A stretch of 64,000 bases of DNA from Massilia sp. YIM B02763 (GTDB lineage: Bacteria; Pseudomonadota; Gammaproteobacteria; Burkholderiales; Burkholderiaceae_D), in assembly GCF_030412015.1 (NCBI RefSeq), contig NZ_JASNRD010000003.1, positions 186,001 through 250,000 on the forward strand. Direction: 5' to 3'. Positions 42,893 through 49,850 of this stretch are shown in pieces. A model generated the notes under the pieces. The model did no database searches. It saw only the letters and a list, made by a program, of their open reading frames with translations, and was not told the DNA's origin. The position numbers were made by a program, and so were the translations under genes. Numbering within the stretch: the stretch's first letter is position 1; the number at the start of each line of letters is the position of its first letter.

Positions 42893-44419
42893 ATGCAAAA
42901 CGAAGGTGCCACTGCCATCACCGCAAAACGTCTCACGCTGGCCCTGTGCGCGGCCGGCGTCATTGGCGGAGCGGTCGGCGCGGTCGCAGTCAATCACAAT
43001 AACGCAGTCGCCGCCGCCGAGGCAGCCGCCCGCGCTCCCGCCGCCGCCGCTCCCGCGCCGGTACCGGCCGCGCCGGCCCCGGTCGCGGGCAATTCGCCCG
43101 CCGCGGCCTTGCCCGACTTTACCCAGATCGTCTCGCACAACGGCGCGGCCGTCGTGAACATCCGCGTGGTCGGCACCACGAAGGTGTCGCAGCGCCAGAT
43201 GCCGCAGTTCGACGAGGACGATCCGTTCTTCGAATTCTTCCGTCGCTTCCAGCAGCCGCAGCAACCGCGTGGCGGCGGTCGCGGGGAAGTCGTCTACGGC
43301 GCCGGATCGGGCTTCATCGTGAGCCCGGACGGCGTCATCCTCACCAACGCGCACGTGGTGCGCGATGCGTCCGAAGTCACGGTCAAGCTGAAGGACCGCC
43401 GCGAATACCGCGCGAAAGTCCTGGGCTCGGACCCGAAGACCGACGTGGCCGTGCTGAAGATCGACGCCAAGAACCTGCCGGTGGTCCCGCTGGGTAACAC
43501 GCGCAACCTGCAGGTCGGCGAGTGGGTGCTGGCCATCGGTTCGCCCTACGGCCTGGAGTCGACCGTGACGGCCGGCGTGGTCAGCGCGAAAGGCCGCACG
43601 CTGCCGAACGATTCGGTGCCGTTCATCCAGACCGACGTGGCCGTCAACCCCGGCAACTCGGGCGGTCCGCTGTTCAACACGCGCGGCGAGGTGGTCGGCA
43701 TCAACTCGCAGATCTACAGCCAGACGGGCGGCTACCAAGGCCTGTCGTTCGCGATCCCGATCGACGTCGCCGTGCGCATCAAGGACCAGATCGTCGCCAC
43801 CGGCAAGGTGCAGCACGCCAAGCTGGGCGTGGGCGTGCAGGACGTAAACCAGGGCTTCGCGGATTCGTTCAAGCTCGATTCGCCGGACGGCGCGCTGGTC
43901 GCGACCGTCGAGCGGGGCAGCCCCGCCGACAAGGCCGGCCTGAAGTCGGGCGACATCATCCGCAAGCTCAACGGCCAGCCGATCGTGGCCGGTGGCGACC
44001 TGACGGGCATCGTCTCGATCGCCAAGCCGGGCGAGAAGGTCGCGCTGGAAGTCTGGCGCGAAGGCAAGATCGTGCAGCTGAACGCCACGCTGGCCAATGC
44101 CAACGACAAGCCCGACGTGGCGGACGGCGACAACCTGGCCAGCAACAACAGTGGCGCCAAGCTGGGCCTGGCCCTGCGTCCGCTGGAGCCGCTCGAACGC
44201 CGCCAGTCCGGCATCATGGCCGGCCTCGTGATCGAGGATGCGGGCGGTGCGGCCGAAGCCGCCGGCGTGCAGCCGGGCGACGTCCTGCTGTCCGTGAACG
44301 GCAAGCCGGTGAACTCGGTGGCGCAGGTACGCGACGTGGTGAGCAAGTCCACCAAGTCCGTGGCCTTGCTGATCCAGCGGGGAGATGACAAAATCTTCAT
44401 CCCTGTGCGGATCGGTTAA
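42893..44419 (+). CDS. degQ: Do-family serine protease (DegQ/HtrA type)
   Basis: A 508-residue periplasmic protease/chaperone. An uncleaved or signal-type hydrophobic helix (LTLALCAAGVIGGAVGAVAV) is followed by an Ala/Pro linker, the chymotrypsin-like domain with His154 (TNAHVV), Asp184 (KTDVAVLKI) and Ser256 (GNSGGP), and two PDZ domains (GVGVQDVNQGFADSFKL..., GLALRPLEPLERRQSG...). It degrades or refolds misfolded envelope proteins. CAGGAG precedes ATG 42893. It is followed after 50 bp by an OmpR-type regulator and a sensor kinase, which may sense envelope stress. Confidence 0.94.
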   Translation: MQNEGATAITAKRLTLALCAAGVIGGAVGAVAVNHNNAVAAAEAAARAPAAAAPAPVPAAPAPVAGNSPAAALPDFTQIVSHNGAAVVNIRVVGTTKVSQRQMPQFDEDDPFFEFFRRFQQPQQPRGGGRGEVVYGAGSGFIVSPDGVILTNAHVVRDASEVTVKLKDRREYRAKVLGSDPKTDVAVLKIDAKNLPVVPLGNTRNLQVGEWVLAIGSPYGLESTVTAGVVSAKGRTLPNDSVPFIQTDVAVNPGNSGGPLFNTRGEVVGINSQIYSQTGGYQGLSFAIPIDVAVRIKDQIVATGKVQHAKLGVGVQDVNQGFADSFKLDSPDGALVATVERGSPADKAGLKSGDIIRKLNGQPIVAGGDLTGIVSIAKPGEKVALEVWREGKIVQLNATLANANDKPDVADGDNLASNNSGAKLGLALRPLEPLERRQSGIMAGLVIEDAGGAAEAAGVQPGDVLLSVNGKPVNSVAQVRDVVSKSTKSVALLIQRGDDKIFIPVRIG

Positions 44420-44469
44420 GGCATCGTGAGTTCTTTCATCCGCATGGTTTCTGAGAATCGGGGGATTTG

Positions 44470-45132
44470 ATGCGGCTGCTGCTGGTGGAAGACGATACGA
44501 TGATCGGCGAAGTAGTGCTCGACCTGCTCAGGGCCGAGCACTACGCCGTCGACTGGGTCAAGGACGGCGAGATGGCCGACACGGCCCTGATGCAGAACCA
44601 GAACTACGACCTGGTGGTGCTCGACCTGGGCCTGCCGCGCAAGGACGGCCTCGACGTCCTGCGCTCGATGCGCTCGCGCAAGGACCGCACCCCGGTGCTG
44701 GTCGCCACGGCGCGCGACGCCGTCGCCCAGCGTATCGCCGGCCTCGACGCCGGGGCCGACGACTATGTCCTGAAACCCTACGACCTCGACGAACTGCTGG
44801 CGCGCATCCGCGCGCTGCTGCGCCGCGCCGCGGGCAGGGCCGAACCCGTCTTCGAATACAAGAACATCTCCGTCAATCCCGCCACGCGCGAGGTGCTGGT
44901 CGACGGCCAGCCGATCGTGCTGTCGGCGCGCGAATGGGCCGTGCTGGAAGCGCTGGTGGCGCGTCCGGGCGCCGTGCTGTCGCGCGCCCAGCTCGAGGAA
45001 AAGCTGTACAGCTGGCGCGACGAGGTCAGCAGCAATGCCGTCGAAGTCTATATCCACGGCCTGCGCAAGAAGCTCGGCAGCGACCTCATCCAGAACGTGC
45101 GCGGCGTGGGCTATATGGTTCCGAAAGCATGA
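44470..45132 (+). CDS. OmpR-family response regulator (QseB/PmrA-like)
   Basis: A 220-residue two-domain regulator. Receiver: acidic pocket Asp8/Asp9, phosphoacceptor Asp52 (VVLDLGLPRKDG), LVATARDA in the Thr switch region and Lys in YVLKPYDLDEL. The C-terminal winged helix runs from about 125 to 220 (LSAREWAVLEALVARPGAVLSRAQLEEKLY, SNAVEVYIHGLRKKLG, IQNVRGVGYMV). ATG 44470 is used; an in-frame TTG lies one codon earlier. It sits between degQ and its sensor kinase. Confidence 0.94.
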   Translation: MRLLLVEDDTMIGEVVLDLLRAEHYAVDWVKDGEMADTALMQNQNYDLVVLDLGLPRKDGLDVLRSMRSRKDRTPVLVATARDAVAQRIAGLDAGADDYVLKPYDLDELLARIRALLRRAAGRAEPVFEYKNISVNPATREVLVDGQPIVLSAREWAVLEALVARPGAVLSRAQLEEKLYSWRDEVSSNAVEVYIHGLRKKLGSDLIQNVRGVGYMVPKA

Positions 45133-45139
45133 AACGGGT

Positions 45140-46465
45140 ATGAGGATGAAAGTCACGCACTCGCTGCGCGGGCGCCTGCTGTGGTTCCTGCTGGCGGCGA
45201 TCACCATCGCCGCCGTCGCCCAGGCCTTCATCGCCTACCGCACCGCGCTGCAGGATGCCGACCAGATCTTCGATTACCACATGCAGCAAATGGCGCTGTC
45301 GCTGCGCTCGCGCATCCCGCTCACCAGTACCGAGGAAACCGCCAACGTCGAGACGCCGGTCGCCGGCAACGACGACCTCGTCGTGCAGGTGTGGTCGCCG
45401 GACGGCGTGCAGGTGTTCAAGAGCGTCTCGCACGCGCGCCTGCCGCAACGCGCCGTGCTGGGATTTTCCAATGTGCGGGCCAACGGCACGACGTACCGCA
45501 TCTTCTCGATCCAGGCCAACAGCCAGACCGTGCAGGTCGCGCAGGACCTGGCCGTGCGGCGCAGCATGGCCAGCAACCTGGCCCTGCGCACGCTGGGGCC
45601 CATCGCCGTCATGATGCCGATCCTGATGCTGGTCGTGTGGTGGGTCGTCAGCGGTTCGCTGGAACCGGTGGCGCGCGTGCGCAAGCAGGTCGCGTCGCGC
45701 CAGGCCGACGATCTCTCCCCTGTTTCCGAAGCCGGCTTGCCGGACGAGGTGCGCCCGCTGGTGCACGAACTGAATTTGCTGTTCGGCCGCGTGCGCACTG
45801 CGTTCGACGCCCAGCAGCACTTCGTCGGCGACGCCGCCCACGAGCTGCGCACGCCGCTGGCCGCGCTGAAGCTGCAGGTGCAGAGCCTGGAGCGCGCCAA
45901 CGACAATCCGGAGGCGCGCCGCATCGCCATCGGCCGCCTCGGCGCCGGCATCGAGCGCGCCACGCGCCTGGTCGAGCAGTTGCTGGTGCTGGCGCGCCAG
46001 GAAGCGAGCGCGACGCCGCACCAGGCTGTCGACCTGGCTGGCGTGGCCAAGCGCGCCGTCGCCGACCTGGCGGGCCTGGCGCAGGCGCGCAGCATCGACC
46101 TGGGCCTGCAGCGCGCCGACAGCGCGGACATCCAGGGCCAGCCGGACGCCTTGATGATCCTCGCCCGCAACCTGGTCGACAACGCCATCAAGTACACGCC
46201 CAACGGCGGCACGGTCGACGTGTCCGTCGTGGCCGACACGCGCGCCGTGCGCCTGACGGTGGAGGACAGCGGTCCCGGCATTCCGCCGGAAGAACGCGAG
46301 CGCGTGTTCGACCGTTTCTATCGCGTACCCGGCAGCGACGCGGCCGGCAGCGGGCTGGGACTGGCCATCATCAAGTCGATCGCGCAGCAGCATGGCGCGA
46401 CGCTGGCGCTGGGCGAGTCGCAGCGGCTGGGCGGCCTCGAAGTCACCGTGACTTTCCCAGGGTGA
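45140..46465 (+). CDS. Sensor histidine kinase (QseC-like)
   Basis: A 441-residue membrane kinase, 7 bp after its regulator. TM1 is LLWFLLAAITIAAVAQAFIAY; a periplasmic sensor follows (about 30-150), then TM2 LGPIAVMMPILMLVVWWVVSG and a HAMP-like linker. The H-box is DAAHELRTPLAALK (His234), the N-box LVDNAIKYTPNGG, and the G-boxes DSGPGIPPEER and GSGLGLAIIKSIAQ. It should autophosphorylate and pass phosphate to Asp52 of the regulator. ATG 45140 or 45146 may be the start. Confidence 0.94.
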   Translation: MRMKVTHSLRGRLLWFLLAAITIAAVAQAFIAYRTALQDADQIFDYHMQQMALSLRSRIPLTSTEETANVETPVAGNDDLVVQVWSPDGVQVFKSVSHARLPQRAVLGFSNVRANGTTYRIFSIQANSQTVQVAQDLAVRRSMASNLALRTLGPIAVMMPILMLVVWWVVSGSLEPVARVRKQVASRQADDLSPVSEAGLPDEVRPLVHELNLLFGRVRTAFDAQQHFVGDAAHELRTPLAALKLQVQSLERANDNPEARRIAIGRLGAGIERATRLVEQLLVLARQEASATPHQAVDLAGVAKRAVADLAGLAQARSIDLGLQRADSADIQGQPDALMILARNLVDNAIKYTPNGGTVDVSVVADTRAVRLTVEDSGPGIPPEERERVFDRFYRVPGSDAAGSGLGLAIIKSIAQQHGATLALGESQRLGGLEVTVTFPG

Positions 46466-46467
46466 AT

Positions 46468-46493
46468 GGTGGGCACGTGGTGCCCACCCTACG
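46468..46493. repeat. GTAGGGTGG-family palindrome after the kinase gene
   Basis: GGTGGGCAC-GTG-GTGCCCACC then CTACG, a perfect 9-bp stem that begins two bases after the kinase stop codon. A degenerate relative (CATTACATGCCCACC) lies at 46507-46521. It sits between converging genes and may stop transcription. Confidence 0.78.
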
Positions 46494-46532
46494 AACAGCC
46501 GCAAGGCATTACATGCCCACCGTTCACGCCGA

Positions 46533-48092
46533 TCACGGCAATTCGTACAAGCGGATCACCGCCCCGATCCCGTCGATCTTCTTGACGAGCCGGTAGCGGC
46601 TGCCCAATTCCTTCATGACGATGTCGTCCGGGTCGTACAGGTTCGCCAGGCGCTCGACGAGCCAGACGCGCCGGTGGCCTTCGGCGAGCGCACGCACGCG
46701 GGCGGCGTCTTCCGGCGCGATGTTCGGCGCGCCCGAATTGCCCGTGTAGGTGCGTTCCAGTCCCAGCGCGGGGAAGGGGCCGGGGAGGTAGGTCACGGCC
46801 GGCCCGGTGCCCGGTTTCATGTAGTAGGCGACGGGCATCTGGATCTCGTTCGGGAAGGCGAGCACCAGGTCGCCGGGCCGGCTTTCCTGCTTCAGCTGGG
46901 CCAGCGTCTCGCGCCAGTTTTCCGTCTGCGAGCGGTAGAAGTTGGCGACGGCATAGGCGGACAGCGCGAGGATGACGGCGACGGCCGGCAGGCGCCAGCG
47001 CGGGCGCAAGGCGTGGATGCCGAGCGCCAGCAGCACCATGCCCAGGGGCGCCAGCCACTCGAACAGGCGCGACAGGAACACGGGCTTGAGCAGGAAGCTG
47101 TAGGCGGCCAGCGCCAGGATCGGCAGCGCCAGCACGCAGCCCAGGTGCCAGAAATGGGCGCGCGCGTGCTTCCACAGCCAGGCAAAGCCGGCCAGCACGA
47201 GCAGGGCCACGGGATAGTGCATGATGGGAGCGCCGCTGATCACGCTCCAGGCGGCGATCGTGTTGGACGGCTTGAAGTGGATCCAGTAGCTCAGCTTGGC
47301 CATGGCCGCGCTCTGCTTCATCAGCATCGGCACGAACGGCGACCACACGAGCAGCGCGCCGATGCCGGCCAGGCCCACGGCCAGCACCTGCGTGCGGCGC
47401 GGGCCGGACGTGCACAGCAGCAGGGCGGCGACCATGCCGGTCCAGATGCCGAAGGCGGCGAACACGCCCGTGTTGTGCAGCCACATCGTCACGCCCGTGG
47501 ACAGCGCGAGGCCGACCACCCAGGTGCGCAGGCGGCCCGAAGGACGCAGGAATTCGAGGACGAGCATCGCCGAGAAGAACACGGCCAGCGAACCGCTCAG
47601 CGCCTGGATGCCGTAGGGGCGCGCCTGCTGGGCGAAATTGATGCTGTAGGCGTTCGCGGCCAGGAACAGGGCCGCGAGCAGGGCCACGCGTTCAGCGCGC
47701 GCGCCCAGCCGGGCCTGGCGGGCGCAGACGGGCAGCAGGAACACGGTCAGCACGCTGGCGAGGACGGACATGCTGCGCATCGCCACCTCGCCCGTGCCGA
47801 ACAGCGCGGTCCAGCCCTTGAGCAGCGTGTAGTAGAACGGCGGGTGGGTCTCGTACAGCGGCACGCTGGTCCACAACTCGTGCAGGGGCACGGCGGCGAA
47901 CCAGGCGCTGTAGGTCTCGTCCAGCCACAGCGAGCGGCTCGCCAGCGTGGGCAGGCGCAGCGCCAGCGCGAACAGGGTCACGAGCGCGCACAGCGTCCAG
48001 AAGCGCGCGGCGGTCAAGGGGGCCGGGCGGTCGACGCTGCGGTCCGCGCCGAGGCCGGCGACGGCGGAGGGGTTAGCGAGCTTTGCTGACAC
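46533..48092 (-). CDS. GT39-like membrane glycosyltransferase
   Basis: A 519-residue inner-membrane protein with about eleven hydrophobic segments. The first periplasmic loop carries LWLDETYSAWFAAVPLHELW; the Asp-Glu pair is the catalytic region in ArnT/PMT-type enzymes using polyprenyl-phosphate sugars, and ETHPPFYYTLLKGW is also typical. The C-terminal soluble part ends in a small periplasmic domain. It is third in a cassette with GtrA and a GT2 enzyme, the order of gtr-type systems, and probably transfers a sugar to a surface polymer or protein. Confidence 0.87.
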   Translation of the reverse strand: MSAKLANPSAVAGLGADRSVDRPAPLTAARFWTLCALVTLFALALRLPTLASRSLWLDETYSAWFAAVPLHELWTSVPLYETHPPFYYTLLKGWTALFGTGEVAMRSMSVLASVLTVFLLPVCARQARLGARAERVALLAALFLAANAYSINFAQQARPYGIQALSGSLAVFFSAMLVLEFLRPSGRLRTWVVGLALSTGVTMWLHNTGVFAAFGIWTGMVAALLLCTSGPRRTQVLAVGLAGIGALLVWSPFVPMLMKQSAAMAKLSYWIHFKPSNTIAAWSVISGAPIMHYPVALLVLAGFAWLWKHARAHFWHLGCVLALPILALAAYSFLLKPVFLSRLFEWLAPLGMVLLALGIHALRPRWRLPAVAVILALSAYAVANFYRSQTENWRETLAQLKQESRPGDLVLAFPNEIQMPVAYYMKPGTGPAVTYLPGPFPALGLERTYTGNSGAPNIAPEDAARVRALAEGHRRVWLVERLANLYDPDDIVMKELGSRYRLVKKIDGIGAVIRLYELP

Positions 48093-48489
48093 GGAAGGTC
48101 CACATGGAGTTGATCGCGTAGGTCGCGCACATCAGGATGGCCGTCACCATCAGCTGGGCCAGGCGGTAGTCCAGGCGCAGGCCGTCGACCAGCACGGCCA
48201 TCAAGGCGCCGTTGGCGATGGCGGCCAGGCCCGCGGTGGCGAAGAAGCGCGAGGCCGTGCCCCAGTCGAAGTGGCCGAATTTGCTGGCTTGTTGGCCGCG
48301 GAAGGTGAAGGCCGCGTTCAGCACGAAGTTCACGACGGCCCCGACGACGGCGCCCAGCACCGAGGCCGGCACGGGCTTGAGCGCGCCCATCGACACGGCC
48401 GTCAGCAGGAAGGCGTAATGGGCGGCCGTGCCGGCCACGCCGACCACAGCGTACATCAGGAAGCGCCGGAGCGCCGCGCGGTCACGCAT
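48073..48489 (-). CDS. GtrA-family membrane protein (flippase-like)
   Basis: A 138-residue protein with four transmembrane helices: RFLMYAVVGVAGTAAHYAFLL, VLGAVVGAVVNFVLNAAFTFRG, RFFATAGLAAIANGALMAVLV and QLMVTAILMCATYAINSMWTFR. GtrA proteins are thought to flip undecaprenyl-phosphate-linked sugars across the membrane. It overlaps the GT2 gene upstream by 8 bp and the GT39-like gene downstream by 20 bp, so the three are one coupled operon. Confidence 0.9.
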   Translation of the reverse strand: MRDRAALRRFLMYAVVGVAGTAAHYAFLLTAVSMGALKPVPASVLGAVVGAVVNFVLNAAFTFRGQQASKFGHFDWGTASRFFATAGLAAIANGALMAVLVDGLRLDYRLAQLMVTAILMCATYAINSMWTFRVSKAR

Positions 48490-49534
48490 GCGCCGGCGTC
48501 CTTTCGTAGCGCTTGCGGATCAGGTACACGGGACGCCCCTTCGATTCGACGTAGATGCGGCCGACATATTCGCCCAGCACGCCGATGCCGATCAGCTGGA
48601 TGCCGCCCAGCAGCAGCACGGCCGTGGCGAGCGATGCATAGCCGGGCACGTCGACGCCATAGATCATGGTGCGCAAGACGAGCCAGACCGCGCGGATCAG
48701 GGCGAAAATGGCGACCGAGACGCCCAGATAGGTCCAGATGCGCAGCGGCAGCGTGCTGAAACTGGTGATGCCTTCGAGCGCGAAATTCCACAGCTTCCAG
48801 CCGGAGAATTTGGTCTTGCCGGCCGCGCGCGCTTCGCGCTTGTATTCGACCACGGCCGTCTTGTAGCCGACCCAGGCGAACAGGCCTTTCATGAAGCGGC
48901 AGGATTCCGGCAGCGTCTTCAATGCATCGCAGACGCTGCGCGTGAATAAGCGGAAATCGCCCACGTTTTCCGGAATCGGCACGTCCGACACTTCGTTGTG
49001 GACACGGTAGAACAGCAAGGCCGTCCATTTCTTGAGGGCCGAATCGGATTCGCGGTCGGCGCGCTTGGCCAATACCACTTCATACCCTTCGCGCCATTTT
49101 TCGACCAGCTTGCCGATCACTTCGGGCGGGTCCTGCAAATCGGCGTCGAAAGGCACGATCAGGTCGCCGCGCGCTTCGAAAATGGCGGCCGTGAGCGCCG
49201 CCTCCTTGCCGAAATTACGGGTCAGGTCGATCACGCGCACGCGCGAGTCGCCCTGGGAAAACGACACCAGGCATTCCAGCGTGCGGTCGCGGCTGCCGTC
49301 GTTGACGCACAGGATCTCGAAGCGGATATTCGGAATGGCTTCGAGTTCGGGAATGACCCGCGCAAAGAAATGCGCGATCATTTCCTCTTCGTTATAGAAG
49401 GGGACAACCAGCGACAGCAATGGCATGGTATCCATGACCCGCTTCGCCTGCATGGCATGCTCCGTCATTTCCCCGATAGAAAATGAACGCTCTACGGGTG
49501 GATCGGCAAGCAGCGATTCTTTGGACAAGCTCAT
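48482..49534 (-). CDS. GT2 polyprenyl-phosphate glycosyltransferase (GtrB/DPM1-like)
   Basis: A 350-residue enzyme. The GT-A domain has LSLVVPFYNEEEMI, ILCVNDGSRDRTLE, FDADLQDPPEVI (metal-binding DAD) and SCRFMKGLFAWVGYK. Two C-terminal transmembrane helices follow (IWTYLGVSVAIFALIRAVWLV, ATAVLLLGGIQLIGIGVLGEYVGRIYVE). It makes undecaprenyl-phosphate-sugar at the cytosolic face. ATG 49534 has GGAGG 8 bases upstream, though the protein then carries a 35-residue lead before the fold. First gene of the gtr-type cassette. Confidence 0.93.
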   Translation of the reverse strand: MSLSKESLLADPPVERSFSIGEMTEHAMQAKRVMDTMPLLSLVVPFYNEEEMIAHFFARVIPELEAIPNIRFEILCVNDGSRDRTLECLVSFSQGDSRVRVIDLTRNFGKEAALTAAIFEARGDLIVPFDADLQDPPEVIGKLVEKWREGYEVVLAKRADRESDSALKKWTALLFYRVHNEVSDVPIPENVGDFRLFTRSVCDALKTLPESCRFMKGLFAWVGYKTAVVEYKREARAAGKTKFSGWKLWNFALEGITSFSTLPLRIWTYLGVSVAIFALIRAVWLVLRTMIYGVDVPGYASLATAVLLLGGIQLIGIGVLGEYVGRIYVESKGRPVYLIRKRYERTPAHA

Positions 49535-49850
49535 TCAGGATCCCTCCACATCGACGTCTGGTCTTATGCATCAGCGACGCTAAAAATAGCACATCCTTCA
49601 ATATTGTGGCTTCACGTTGCGGCGCAATTAAGGGTAATGCCGGCGAGATATGGAAAGTTCGGCTCAACAATAAAATCTTCGGGAATAACCCAGCAATAAA
49701 AAACCGTCGTTCCTGCGCAGGCAGGAACCCATGCCGAGTTCCCGAGGTCAGTATTTCTGAAGCCTGCGCGTGCTTCCGAGATACCGAATTCCGGGGTTCA
49801 GCATGGGTTCCCGCCTGCGCGGGAACGACGGTTCATGTGTTACCGCTTTT
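49535..49850. other. Intergenic stretch, no gene seen
   Basis: This 316-bp spacer between two minus-strand genes is less G+C-rich on its left (about 49560-49700) and is filled on the right by the palindromic repeat at 49704-49831. The left part should hold the promoter of the gtr cassette, but I see no convincing hexamers. No reading frame here looks protein-like. Confidence 0.6.
49704..49831. repeat. Double-hairpin palindromic repeat, copy 3 (long form)
   Basis: CCGTCGTTCCTGCGCAGGCAGGAACCCATGC at the left pairs with GCATGGGTTCCCGCCTGCGCGGGAACGACGG at the right. The core between them is longer than in the other copies (about 65 bp) and is itself imperfectly palindromic (TATTTCTGAAGC against GCTTCCGAGATA). 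The right end lies 19 bp from the TonB-receptor stop codon. Confidence 0.85.
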
